A stretch of 64,000 bases of DNA from Terrirhizobium terrae. Lineage in GTDB: Bacteria > Pseudomonadota > Alphaproteobacteria > Rhizobiales > Rhizobiaceae. The stretch spans positions 3,447,501-3,511,500 of the forward strand of contig NZ_CP104992.1 in the NCBI RefSeq assembly GCF_030323265.1, read 5' to 3'. The notes beneath the pieces were generated by a model. That model saw only the letters and a list, made by a program, of their open reading frames with translations. It searched no databases and was not told the DNA's origin. Shown one piece after another: positions 28,714-39,225 of this stretch. The position numbers were made by a program, and so were the translations under genes. Positions within the stretch are counted from its first letter, which is position 1, and each line of letters begins with the position of its first letter.

Positions 28714-30539
28714 ATGTGCGGGATCGTTGGAATTGTCGGTAAGGAGCCTGTGGCATCGCGTCTGGTCGATGCGCTGCGGAGGCTCGAATACCGCGGTTAT
28801 GATTCCGCCGGTGTCGCCACCATCCACGAAGGCAGGCTCGATCGCCGCCGCGCCGAAGGCAAGCTGTTCAACCTCGAAAAAAGCTCGACGGAGAGCCTCT
28901 GCCCGGCACGATCGGCATCGCCCATACCCGCTGGGCGACCCATGGCGTACCGAACGAGGTGAATGCCCACCCGCATTTCGTCGATGGCGTCGCCGTCGTC
29001 CACAACGGTATTATCGAGAACTTTTCCGACCTGAAGGACGAACTGATCGCCGAAGGCGCCGTCTTCACCAGCCAGACGGATACGGAAGTCGTCGCCCATC
29101 TCCTGGCCAAATACACTCGCGAGGGCAAGAACCATCGCGACGCGATGCTCGCCATGTTGAACCGCGTCTCAGGCGCCTATGCGCTCGTCGTCATGTTCGA
29201 GGACGAGCCGGGCACGATCCTCTCGGCCCGTTTCGGGCCGCCGCTGGCCATTGGCCACGGCAGGGGTGAGATGTTTTTGGGCTCCGATGCCATCGCCCTG
29301 TCGCCCTTCACCAACGAGATCACCTACCTCGTCGATGGCGACTGCGCCATCATCACCCATTCGGGCCTCGAAGTGATGGACTACCAGGGCCGTCCGGTTA
29401 CCCGCAAAAGCCAGATCTCCCAGGCGGCGACCTTCATGGTCGACAAGGGCAACCATCGCCACTTCATGGAGAAGGAAATCTACGAGCAGCCGGAGATCAT
29501 TTCTCACGCGCTTAGCCATTACATCGATTTCGCCAGCCACACGGTAAAGCCGACCGATGTGGCGATCGACTTCTCCAAGCTTTCCGGCCTCGCGATTTCC
29601 GCCTGCGGTACCGCCTATCTTGCAGGCCTCGTCGGAAAATACTGGTTCGAGCGCTATGCTCGCCTGCCGGTCGAGATCGATGTGGCCTCCGAATTCCGCT
29701 ACCGCGAACTGCCGCTGCAGCCGACCCAGGCTGCGCTTTTCATCTCCCAGTCCGGCGAGACGGCCGACACGCTCGCGTCGCTGCGCTATTGCAAGGACGA
29801 GGGCCTGAAGATCGGCGCCATCGTCAATGTCCGCGAGATCGACCATCGCGCGGGAATCCGACGCGATCTTCCCGATCCTTGCCGGCCCGGAAATCGGCGT
29901 CGCCTCGACCAAAGCCTTCACGTGCCAGCTCGCGGTCATGGCCTCGCTGTCGATCGCTGCCGGCCGCGCCCGCGGCACGGTGACGGAAGCCGAAGAGAAG
30001 GAGATGGTCCGGCACCTCGCCGAGATGCCGCGCATCATGAGCAAGGTGCTGAACGACATCCAGCCGCAGATCGAGACCTTGTCGCGCGACCTCTCGCGCT
30101 TCAAGGATGTACTCTATCTCGGCCGCGGCACCAGCTTCCCGCTTGCCATGGAAGGCGCGCTGAAGCTCAAGGAAATCTCCTATATTCACGCCGAAGGTTA
30201 TGCCGCCGGCGAATTGAAGCACGGCCCGATCGCGCTGATCGACGAGCACATGCCGGTCATCGTCATCGCGCCCCATGACCGGTTCTTCGAAAAGACCGTA
30301 TCGAACATGCAGGAAGTGGCGGCCCGCGGCGGCAAGATCATCTTCATCACCGACGAGAAGGGGCGGCTGCCTCCAAGCTCGAAACGATGGCGACGATCGT
30401 GCTTCCCAACGTCGACGAGATCATCGCACCGATGATCTTTTCCCTGCCGATCCAGCTACTTGCCTATCACACGGCAGTCTTCATGGGCACCGATGTCGAC
30501 CAGCCGCGGAACCTTGCAAAGTCCGTCACCGTTGAGTGA
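28714..30539 (+). CDS. glmS: Glutamine-fructose-6-phosphate aminotransferase GlmS (three frameshifts in this assembly)
   Basis: Makes glucosamine-6-phosphate, the entry to amino-sugar synthesis. The N-terminal glutaminase starts MCGIVGIVG with the nucleophilic Cys as residue 2; SIS domains follow (ISACGTAYLAG, ISQSGETADTLASLRY, LGRGTSFPLAMEGALKLKEISY). The frame is broken three times: a base lost in the A-run 28877-28882, a base gained at 29835-29840 (GAGATC for GAGTC, restoring RESTIARESDAIFPILAG) and a base lost in the G-run 30360-30363. Correcting all three gives exactly 608 aa ending LAKSVTVE. An essential-type gene, so assembly error is far likelier than decay. Confidence 0.95.
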
Positions 30540-30625
30540 TCAGCGGTCCCTTGCATCGCAGCAACGCATCCGGCATTGTCGCACCAAATGACTGCGGCAA
30601 TGCCCAAATTTCCTAGGAAGATCAT

Positions 30626-31327
30626 ATGAGTGACAGCCCCGAGCGCATTTCGATGGCCGGTCGGCTCAGGAACAATTTTCTGACCGGCCTGATCATCTGC
30701 GCGCCCCTGGCAATCACTATCTGGCTGACCTTCACCTTCATCGATTGGGCCGACAGCTGGGTCACGCCCTATCTGCCGCAGCGCTATAATCCGCAATACT
30801 ATTTCGACGTCACTATTCCGGGCACCGGCCTGCTGATCGCGGTCGTCTTCATCACTATCATCGGGTTTCTCGGCAAAAACCTGATCGGCCGATCGATCGT
30901 CAATTTCGGCGAGTCCGTCCTGCATCGCATGCCGCTGGTGCGCACGATCTACCGAAGCGTCAAGCAGATCCTGGAAACGGTGCTCAAGGAACAGTCTACC
31001 TCGTTCAAGAAATGCGGTCTCGTCGAATTCCCGAGCCCCGGCATGTGGGCGCTGGTTTTCATTTCTGGCGATGCCCAGGGCGAGATCGCCGCCAAGCTGA
31101 ACGAGGAAGGCGAGGAAATGGTCGCCGTCTTCATGCCGCCGACGCCGGTTCCGACCGCGGGCTTCCTGATGTTTGTGCCGAAGAGCAAGATCATCATGCT
31201 CGACATGACGCCGGAAGAGGGCGCCAAACTTCTAATTTCCGGTGGCCTCATCGCCCCGGACTACAAGCCCAAGGTAGATCCGGTTCCCGTCCTGCCGGCA
31301 CCGGTCGATCTCTCGCCGGTCAAGTAA
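30626..31327 (+). CDS. DUF502 family membrane protein
   Basis: 233-aa protein with two N-terminal membrane helices (FLTGLIICAPLAITIWLTFTFID and GLLIAVVFITIIGFLGKNLIG) and a cytoplasmic domain carrying the family motifs LHRMPLVRTIYRSVKQ and FPSPGMWALVFISG. Molecular role not established. ATG at 30626 with AGGAAG 5 nt upstream. Convergent with recG, only 6 nt apart. Confidence 0.88.
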   Translation: MSDSPERISMAGRLRNNFLTGLIICAPLAITIWLTFTFIDWADSWVTPYLPQRYNPQYYFDVTIPGTGLLIAVVFITIIGFLGKNLIGRSIVNFGESVLHRMPLVRTIYRSVKQILETVLKEQSTSFKKCGLVEFPSPGMWALVFISGDAQGEIAAKLNEEGEEMVAVFMPPTPVPTAGFLMFVPKSKIIMLDMTPEEGAKLLISGGLIAPDYKPKVDPVPVLPAPVDLSPVK

Positions 31328-31333
31328 TCCCAA

Positions 31334-33439
31334 TCATCCGGCCCGCAGAAAGCGGATCGCCTCGTCGCGGCGATGCAGATAGAGCAGCGCACGCACTGCT
31401 TCGCCGCGTTCGCTCGTCAGGTCCGGGTCGCGATCCAGCAGATAGGTCGCATCCTTGCGGGCGATCTCAAGCAGGTCAGCATGGGCCGCGAGGCTGGCGA
31501 TCCGGAAACCCGGCGTGCCTGACTGGCGGGTGCCGAGCAACTCGCCTTCACCCCGTAGTTTCAAATCTTCCTCTGCGATCAGGAACCCATCCTCGCTGTC
31601 GCGCAGGATAGAAAGCCGCGCATGGCCGGTCTCACTGAGCGGTCCTTTGTAGAGCAGGATGCAGGTCGACGCCTCGTCGCCACGGCCCACACGGCCGCGC
31701 AGCTGGTGAAGCTGCGCAAGCCCGAACCGTTCCGCATGCTCGATCACCATGATCGTCGCATCCGGCACATCGACACCCACTTCGACAACGGTGGTCGCTA
31801 CCAGCATGCGGATCTCGCCGCTCTTGAACGCATTCATCACCGCGTCCTTCTCCGGCCCTGCCATCCGCCCATGGACGAGGCCGACATTCTTCGCGCCGAG
31901 CTCGCGTGCCAGAACCGCATGCCGCTCTTCGGCAGACATCAGTTCAGACACATCCGACTCTTCGACGAGCGGGCAGATCCAATAGGCCTTCTTGCCCTCG
32001 GCAATCGCGCCTTTCAGCCGCCCGACGATATCGCCGATCCTTTCGGTCGGCACAGTGACGGTCTGGATCGGCTTGCGTCCTGCCGGCTTCTCGGTGAGCT
32101 TGGAGACGTCCATGTCGCCAAAGGCTGCAAGCACCAGCGTGCGCGGGATCGGCGTCGCGGTCATCACCAGCATATGCGGCGAGATGCCCTTCGCCGTCAG
32201 GCGCAGTCGCTGATGGACGCCGAAACGGTGCTGCTCGTCCACTACTGCCATCATCAGGTTGGCATAGCTGACCGTATCCTGGAAAAGCGCATGGGTGCCG
32301 ACGATGATCTGCGCTTCGCCGGATGCAATGCGCTCGACGATGGCATCACGTTCACGCCCCTTGGTTCGGCCGGTCAGCAGTTCGACAGAGACACCGGCAG
32401 CGCCTGCAAGCTTCGAGATCGTCGAAAAATGCTGGCGGGCGAGGATTTCCGTCGGCGCCATCAACACCGCCTGGCCTCCGGCCTCGACCGCTGCCGCCAT
32501 GGAGAGCAGCGCCACCAGCGTCTTGCCCGCGCCGACATCGCCCTGCAACAGGCGCAGCATCCGGTCTTCACCGGCCATGTCCTTGATGATGTCGTCGATG
32601 GCAGCCGTCTGGCTCGGCGTCAGTGAAAAGGGCAGGGCGGCCACGATCTTCGCTGCAAGATCTCCCTTCACCCTTATCGGCTGGCCCGGCACCTTGCGGA
32701 TCTTCTGTCGCACCAGCGCCAGCGACACCTGACCGGCGAGGAATTCATCGTAAGCCAGACGTCGCCGTGCCGGCGCGTTCGGGTCTATATCCTTCTCGTC
32801 TTCCGGCTGATGCAGGCTGCGGAAGGCGTCTGCGACCGACGGAAAACCCTGTTTCTGCGTCAGCGCCGCATCGGCCCATTCGGGAAACTCCGGCAGCCGC
32901 TCGACGGCGCCTTCGATCACCTTGCGCAAGGTCTTCGGCGAAAGACCGGCAGTCAGCGGATAGACCGGCTCGACCAGAGCCAAGTTCTGCGCTTCCGACA
33001 CTTTCACCATGAAATCCGGATGGATCATCGAGGCGCGGCCGTTGAACCAGTCGACCTTGCCGCTTACCAGCACCTGTTCGTCGACGGGCAGTGACTTCGA
33101 CAGCCAGTCGCCCTTGGCGCGGAAGAAGGTCAGCGCCAGCTCGCCGGTCTCGTCATGCAGGAAGACGCGATAGGGCTGGTTGGTGCCGCGCGCCGGCGGC
33201 TGGTGGCGGTCGACACGTCCCTCGATGGTGACGATCGATCCTTGCGGCGCAAGCGCGATCCCCGGCCGGTTGCGCCGGTCGATCAGCGAGAAGGGCGCAT
33301 GGAAAAGCAGATCGACGACGCGGCAATCCTCCACATCCTCTCGACCCGTCACTTTTACGATCAGGTCGGCAATCTTCGGGCCGACACCGGGCAGCGACGA
33401 GACGGAAGCGAAGAGCGGATCGAGTATGGCTGGGCGCAT
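31334..33439 (-). CDS. recG: ATP-dependent DNA helicase RecG
   Basis: 701-aa helicase that remodels stalled replication forks and branched DNA. The N-terminal wedge domain includes LPGVGPKIADLIVKVTG and an OB-fold (VTIEGRVDRHQPPARGT); the helicase core has Walker A LLQGDVGAGKT, motif II VVDEQHRFG, motif III MTATPIPRTL and the C-terminal VVEVGVDVPDATIMVIEHAERFGLAQLHQLRGRVGRG. Frame intact. Divergent from sdhE with a 90-nt gap. Confidence 0.97.
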   Translation of the reverse strand: MRPAILDPLFASVSSLPGVGPKIADLIVKVTGREDVEDCRVVDLLFHAPFSLIDRRNRPGIALAPQGSIVTIEGRVDRHQPPARGTNQPYRVFLHDETGELALTFFRAKGDWLSKSLPVDEQVLVSGKVDWFNGRASMIHPDFMVKVSEAQNLALVEPVYPLTAGLSPKTLRKVIEGAVERLPEFPEWADAALTQKQGFPSVADAFRSLHQPEDEKDIDPNAPARRRLAYDEFLAGQVSLALVRQKIRKVPGQPIRVKGDLAAKIVAALPFSLTPSQTAAIDDIIKDMAGEDRMLRLLQGDVGAGKTLVALLSMAAAVEAGGQAVLMAPTEILARQHFSTISKLAGAAGVSVELLTGRTKGRERDAIVERIASGEAQIIVGTHALFQDTVSYANLMMAVVDEQHRFGVHQRLRLTAKGISPHMLVMTATPIPRTLVLAAFGDMDVSKLTEKPAGRKPIQTVTVPTERIGDIVGRLKGAIAEGKKAYWICPLVEESDVSELMSAEERHAVLARELGAKNVGLVHGRMAGPEKDAVMNAFKSGEIRMLVATTVVEVGVDVPDATIMVIEHAERFGLAQLHQLRGRVGRGDEASTCILLYKGPLSETGHARLSILRDSEDGFLIAEEDLKLRGEGELLGTRQSGTPGFRIASLAAHADLLEIARKDATYLLDRDPDLTSERGEAVRALLYLHRRDEAIRFLRAG

Positions 33440-33529
33440 GGCTGGCTAAATGGGGCAAGTTTTGGCCATTTGGCAAGGTGACGGGAGCCGAAAACAATCC
33501 TATATGAACCGCAAAACAGGGACACGACC

Positions 33530-33852
33530 ATGACAGGACTGGCGCGCACCAGCGCGGATCTCGACCCGCGCCGCAGGCGCATCCTCTATCGCTGCTGGCA
33601 TCGCGGCATTCGCGAGATGGACCTCGTCTTCGGCTCTTTCGCCGAAGCGGAGATTTCCAACCTCTCGGATCACGAACTGGACGAGTTCGAGGCGATCATG
33701 GGCGAGGACGATCACGACCTGCATGCCTGGATCACTGGTGCAAAGCCTCTGCCCGAAGATCGTGACACCCTCTGTTTGCCCGCGTCGCCGCCTACAAGCC
33801 GGATTTCGATCCTGTCACCGAAGCCTCGCTGAAAGAGAAACTCGGCCAATGA
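33530..33852 (+). CDS. sdhE: Succinate dehydrogenase flavinylation factor SdhE (frameshifted in this assembly)
   Basis: Small DUF339/YgfY protein that promotes covalent FAD attachment to succinate dehydrogenase. It shows the RGxxE motif as RGIREMD (residues ~29-35) and the helix bundle FAEAEISNLSDHELDEFEAIM. The frame is lost at the C-run 33768-33770; adding one C gives DTPLFARVAAYKPDFDPVTEASLKEKLGQ, a stop at 33852 and 107 aa. Its stop then overlaps the mfd start (ATGATG). Position between recG and mfd is conserved in rhizobia as far as I recall. Confidence 0.9.
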
Positions 33853-36800
33853 TGTCCGGATTCGATGCCAAGAAGATCGCGGCCGCGAGCCAGCCGCTGA
33901 CCATCGGCAATGTGCCTCCAGGCATGGAGCCGATGCTGCTGGCCGAACTGGCGCGCTCCGGCCAGTCTGTCGCCTATGTGCTTTCCGACGGCCAACGCAT
34001 GCCAGATCTGGAGCAGATGCTCTCCTTCGTGGCGCCCGAAATCCCGGTTCTTTCCCTGCCCGCCTGGGACTGTCTGCCCTATGACCGCGTCTCGCCCAGT
34101 GCCGATGTCTCCGCTCGGAGACTGTCCGCATTGTCCGGCCTGATATCCCATGCGAAAAAGCCGCATCCGGCGATCGTGCTCGTCACGGTCAACGCCATGC
34201 TGCAGAAGATCGCGCCCGCCGAGATCATCGAGAGCCTCGCATTCTCGGCAAAACCCGGCAACCAGATCCGTATGGACGACATCGCCGCCCGCCTTGAGCG
34301 CAATGGTTTCGACCGCGTCTCGACCGTGCGCGAAGTCGGCGAATTCGCCGTGCGCGGCGGCATTCTCGATGTTTTCGTCCCCGGCACGGAAGAGCCGGTG
34401 CGCCTCGATTTCTTCGGCGATACGCTCGAAAGCATCCGCTCGTTTGATCCCGCCAGCCAGCGCACCACCGGCCAAGCCCGCTCGCTCGACCTCAACCCGA
34501 TGAGTGAAGTGACGCTGACGCCGGATACGATCAGCCGTTTCCGCAAGAATTACCTGTCGCTCTTCGGCGCCGCCACCCGTGATGACGCGCTCTATCAGGC
34601 CGTTTCCGAAGGCCGCCGTTATGCCGGCATGGAACACTGGCTGCCGCTCTTCTACGACAAGCTGGATACTGCCTTCGATTATCTCGCCGGCTTCCGCATC
34701 GTCACCGATCACACGGCCCGCGAGGCAGCGGCCGAACGCTCCAAGCTCGTCATAGACTATTTCGAGGCTCGCCGCGATCAGGGCAGCGCCGGCAAGGGCG
34801 CCGCCGCGCAGTCCACGCCCTACAAGCCGGTCTCTCCCGGCCAGCTCTATCTCGACGGCAAGGCCTTTGCCGCAGCGCTGGATGAAGCGGCCGCCCTGCG
34901 TCTCACCCCGTTCAACGAGATGGATGCCTCGGGTCGCCCGGTGGTGACACTCGACGCCCATACAGGCCCGCGCTGGGCGAAAAGCCAGGCGGAAGCCAGC
35001 GCCGATACGCAGGATCGCGATGAGCGCACCAACGTCTTCGATCTCGTCGTCAAGCATATCGCCGACAAGCGCGCCGAAGGCATCAAGGTTCTCGTCACCG
35101 GCTGGTCCGCCGGCTCGCTCGACCGCCTCTTGCAGGTTCTCGACGAACGCGGCCTGAAGCGCATCAAACAGATCGAAAAGCTTGCCGATCTCGACAAGCT
35201 CGAAAAAGGCGAGGCGGCCTCCGCCGTCATGAGCCTCGAAGCCGGGTTCGAGACCGGCAATATCGCCGTCATCGGCGAGCAGGATATTCTCGGCGACCGC
35301 ATGGTCCGCCGCGGCAAGCGGCGCAAGCGCGGCGCCGATTTCCTCACCGAAGTCGCCGGCCTCGACGAAGGCTCGCTCGTCGTCCATGCCGAACACGGCA
35401 TCGGCAAGTTCGTCGGGCTGATCACCATCGAGGCGGCCGGTGCGCCGCGCGCGTGTCTCGAACTGCATTATGCCGACCAGGCTAAGCTCTTCCTGCCGGT
35501 CGAAAATATCGATCTTCTCTCCCGTTACGGCTCGGATGCGGCGGAAGCCAATCTCGACCGCCTCGGCGGCGGTGCATGGCAGGCCCGCAAGGCCAAGCTC
35601 AAGAAGCGCCTGCTCGACATGGCGGGCGATCTCATCCGCATCGCTGCCACCCGCATGGTCCGCAAGGCGCCGGTTCTCGCCACGCCCGAAGGGCTTTATG
35701 ACGAGTTCGCCGCCCGTTTCCCCTATGACGAGACGGAAGACCAGGAAAACGCCATCGAATCCGTCCGCGAGGATCTCGCCGCCGGCCGTCCGATGGATCG
35801 CCTCGTCTGCGGCGATGTCGGCTTCGGCAAGACCGAAGTCGCGCTGCGCGCCGCTTTCTTCGCCGCCATGAACGGCGCACAGGTGGCTGTCGTCGTACCG
35901 ACCACGCTTCTCGCCCGCCAGCATTTCAAGACGTTTTCCGAACGGTTCCGCGGGCTTCCGATCCGCATCGCTCAGGCCTCACGACTCGTCTCGGCCAAGG
36001 AACTGGCGCAGACCAAGAAGGATCTGTCTGAAGGCAAGGTCGATATCGTCGTCGGCACCCATGCTCTGCTCGGCACCGGCATCCAGTTCGCCAACCTCTC
36101 GCTCCTTATCATCGACGAGGAGCAGCACTTTGGCGTCAAGCACAAGGAACGCCTGAAGGACCTGAAGACCGACGTCCACGTCCTGACGCTGTCGGCCACC
36201 CCGATCCCGCGCACCCTGCAGCTGGCCATGACCGGTGTGCGCGAACTGTCGCTCATCACCACCCCGCCGGTGGACCGCATGGCGGTCCGCACCTTCATCT
36301 CGCCGTTTGACCCGCTGGTCATCCGCGAGACGCTGATGCGCGAGCATTATCGCGGCGGCCAGAGTTTCTACGTCTGCCCGCGTCTTGCGGATCTGGCGGA
36401 CATTCAGGCCTTCCTCCAGTCCGACGTGCCGGAACTGAAGGTCGCGGTCGCCCATGGCCAGATGGCGGCGGGCGAGCTGGAAGACATCATGAATGCCTTC
36501 TACGACGGCAAATATGACGTGCTTCTCTCCACCACCATCGTCGAATCCGGCCTCGATGTGCCGACGGCTAATACTTTGATCGTCCACCGCGCCGACATGT
36601 TCGGTTTGGCCCAGCTCTACCAGCTGCGCGGCCGCGTTGGCCGCTCGAAGGTGAGGGCATTCGCGCTCTTCACCCTGCCGGTCAACAAGACGCTCACCCA
36701 GATGGCCGAACGCCGCCTCAAGGTGCTGCAGTCGCTCGACACACTCGGCGCCGGCTTCCAGCTGGCAAGCCACGACCTCGATATCCGCGGCGCCGGCAAT

Positions 36801-37366
36801 CTCTTGGGGAGGAACAGTCCGGCCATATCAAGGAAGTCGGCTTCGAACTCTACCAGCAGATGCTGGAGGAGGCGGTTGCCGAAGTGAAGGGCGAGGACGA
36901 GATCGTCGACACCGGCTGGTCGCCGCAGATCTCCGTCGGCATCACCACCATGATCCCGGAAAACTACGTGCCGGATCTGCATCTGCGCATGGGCCTCTAT
37001 CGCCGCCTCGGCGAAGTGCAGGAACTGGCGGAAATCGACGGCTTCGGCGCCGAAATGGTCGACCGCTTCGGCCCCATGCCGCCGGAGGTCCAGAACCTCT
37101 TGAAGGTCGTCTACATCAAGTCGCTCTGCCGCAAGGCGAATGTCGAAAAGGTGGATGCCGGTCCAAAGGGCGTCGTCATCGCCTTCCGCGACAAGCAGTT
37201 CCCCAACCCCGCCAATCTCGTCGGCTATATCGCCAAGCAGGGCTCGCTCGCCAAGATCAGGCCGGACCAGAGCATCTTCCTCAACCGCGACCTGCCGACG
37301 CCAACCAAGCGACTTGCCGCTGCGGCGCAGATCATGACGCAGATGGCGGAACTGGCGAAGGGCTGA
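33849..37366 (+). CDS. mfd: Transcription-repair coupling factor Mfd (frameshifted in this assembly)
   Basis: Removes RNA polymerase stalled at DNA lesions and recruits UvrA. Domain order: UvrB-like region, RNA-polymerase interacting domain (HAEHGIGKFVGL), then a RecG-like motor with Walker A LVCGDVGFGKTE, DEEQHFGVKHKE, LSATPIPRTLQ and RGRVGRS, and a C-terminal TRCF domain. One base is missing in the G-run at 36806-36809; adding it gives GNLLGEEQSGHIKEVGFELYQQMLEEA and 1172 aa in total. Start at 33849 overlapping the sdhE stop; a longer upstream frame overlaps sdhE and is not used. Confidence 0.95.
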
Positions 37367-37376
37367 GGTTCAAGAT

Positions 37377-37544
37377 CGTCATCCTCGGGCTTGTCCCGAG
37401 GATCTGCTACGAGCGATCCCGGGTGCAACACGAGAGGTTCAGTTTGTGGGCGAACCGGATGCGCTTCGGCGCGATCAACGTAGACCGTCGCGTCGGATTA
37501 CCTCTTGAGGTGATTAGATGCTCGGGACAAGCCCGAGCATGACG
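37377..37544. repeat. Intergenic palindromic repeat (RIME-like), second copy
   Basis: Palindromic arm CTCGGGCTTGTCCCGAG at the left and its counterpart CTCGGGACAAGCCCGAG at the right, ends CGTCAT and ATGACG. The arms match those of the copy at 9073-9158 almost exactly, but the central segment is longer and different. It fills the space between mfd and the convergent exporter gene. Confidence 0.7.
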
Positions 37545-37559
37545 GTGGGTGGCTCGCTC

Positions 37560-38498
37560 TTAGCGCTGTTCCCCATCTTCCGGCGCGATCACCGCCGCGG
37601 CCTGCGCATCCGTTCCAACCGCTGGCGGCAGTGGTGTGCCGCGAACCCGTTCGCGCACCAGCGTCAGCATGCCCGAACCGATGATCAGCACGATCCCTGC
37701 CAACATCCACGCATCGATGCCATCGCCGAACACGAGATAGCCGAAGGCGACAGCCCACAGCATCTGGCTATATTGTATCGGGCCGATCATCGAGGCCGGG
37801 ACATAGGCTGCGGCATACATGACCAGGATCGCGGCCAGCGCCGCAAGCAGGCCATAGCCGGCGAGCCAGACCCATTGCATCGCCGTTGGCGCCTGAAAAC
37901 CGGGCAGCGCCAGCGCGCCGCAGACGATCAGCGTACCGAGCACGCCGGCACCATAGAGCGAGATGTTCTTTTCCGATGGCCCCATGGCGCGAAACACGAC
38001 GATCGAGATCGCGCCGCTGAGGCCTCCGAAAACCGCACCGAGATGGCCGATCGACAACTCACGAAAACCCGGGCGCAGCACGACCATGACGCCGATGAAG
38101 CCGATGACGACGGCCGCCCAGCGCCGATACCCGACCTGCTCCTTCAGAAAGATCACCGACATGATGGTGACGAAGGACGGCAGGAGGAAGATCAGCGCGA
38201 AGGCCTCGGCCATCGAAAGGTGGGTAAAGGCCGTAACGCTGCCGATCGTGCCGCCGGCCTGGGCGATAAAGCGCAGCAGCCAGAGCGGGCGATTGGTGGT
38301 GCGGACGATATCGCTCCAGCGATCACCGGCTTTCATGATGAAGGGCAGGCCGACAATGCAGAAGACAGCGCCGAGGAAGGAGGACTGATAGGGGCTGAGC
38401 TGCCCTTCGATGAGCTTCACGCTCGCATCGCTCCACGCATAGGCGGCGAAGGCCGCAAAGGCGAGGAGCACACCCTTGAGTGTCTGGTCTTTTTGCAC
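37560..38498 (-). CDS. EamA/DMT-family transporter 1
   Basis: 312-aa inner-membrane protein with ten predicted helices and two EamA repeats (first: YAWSDASVKLIEGQLSPYQSSFLGAV; second: RPGFRELSIGHLGAVFGGLSGAISIVV). Substrate unknown; family members export metabolites or amino acids. The start is a GTG at 38498 with a weak ribosome site. Downstream of the DsbA/FrnE gene on the same strand, 20 nt apart, so probably in one operon with it. Confidence 0.85.
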   Translation of the reverse strand: MQKDQTLKGVLLAFAAFAAYAWSDASVKLIEGQLSPYQSSFLGAVFCIVGLPFIMKAGDRWSDIVRTTNRPLWLLRFIAQAGGTIGSVTAFTHLSMAEAFALIFLLPSFVTIMSVIFLKEQVGYRRWAAVVIGFIGVMVVLRPGFRELSIGHLGAVFGGLSGAISIVVFRAMGPSEKNISLYGAGVLGTLIVCGALALPGFQAPTAMQWVWLAGYGLLAALAAILVMYAAAYVPASMIGPIQYSQMLWAVAFGYLVFGDGIDAWMLAGIVLIIGSGMLTLVRERVRGTPLPPAVGTDAQAAAVIAPEDGEQR

Positions 38499-38518
38499 GG
38501 ACGTGGCTTTCGAAAGGT

Positions 38519-39190
38519 TCAGAGCATGCCCTTGCGGGCTTCGGCCTTGAGTTTGGCAATTTCACGAAGGGCATTGGACAGCACGTCCGGCGTCTGGGCG
38601 CCGCTGATGGCATACTGTCCGTCGACGATGAAGAACGGTACGCCGTTGACGCCCATCTGCTGTGCGGCGTCGATCTCGCCAAGCACCGTATCCTTGTCCG
38701 CATCGGTCGCCAGCAGGCTTTCGACGACCTTGCGGTCCATGCCGCCTGCTTCGGCAATATCGGCCAGCACCGCGTGGTCGCCGATATTGCGGCCCTCTTC
38801 GAAATTCGCCTTGAACAGAGCCGTCGCCACGCGATCCTGGATCTCGCGACCCTCGACACCCGCCCAGTGCAGCAGGCGATGGGCGTCGAGCGTGTTCGGC
38901 CCGATCTTGATTGCCGCGAAATCATAGTGGATGCCGACTTCCGCACCGAGCTGCGTCAGCATCTCGTGGCCGCGCGCAACCGCCTCTGCTCCGCCGAGTT
39001 TCGCCTCCAGATAGGCCTTCTGGTCGACGCCGTCCGGCGGGATATCCGGATTGAGGCGATAGGGGCGCCAGTTCACGTCGACGCCGATCTCGTCCTGAAC
39101 CTCCGCGATCGCGAGTTCCAGCCGGGCCTTGCCGAGATAGCACCAGGGGCAGACGACGTCCGAGACGATGTCGATGGTGACGCGCTCCAT
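38519..39190 (-). CDS. DsbA-family oxidoreductase, FrnE-like
   Basis: 223-aa thioredoxin-fold protein of the FrnE/2-hydroxychromene-2-carboxylate isomerase branch. The redox motif is CPWC at residues 14-17 (VSDVVCPWCYLG); the cis-Pro loop is GVNGVPFFIVDGQYAISGAQ. There is no signal peptide, so it acts in the cytoplasm. ATG at 39190 with AAAGGA 7 nt upstream; a longer in-frame extension overlaps the binding-protein gene and is unconserved. Confidence 0.9.
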   Translation of the reverse strand: MERVTIDIVSDVVCPWCYLGKARLELAIAEVQDEIGVDVNWRPYRLNPDIPPDGVDQKAYLEAKLGGAEAVARGHEMLTQLGAEVGIHYDFAAIKIGPNTLDAHRLLHWAGVEGREIQDRVATALFKANFEEGRNIGDHAVLADIAEAGGMDRKVVESLLATDADKDTVLGEIDAAQQMGVNGVPFFIVDGQYAISGAQTPDVLSNALREIAKLKAEARKGML

Positions 39191-39225
39191 GGCAATATCC
39201 TTTGATCTAGAGAATTCTGGCGGGC

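Noticed and set aside
33792..35924. 710-aa open frame on the minus strand
   Set aside because: Antisense to mfd; no recognisable motifs.
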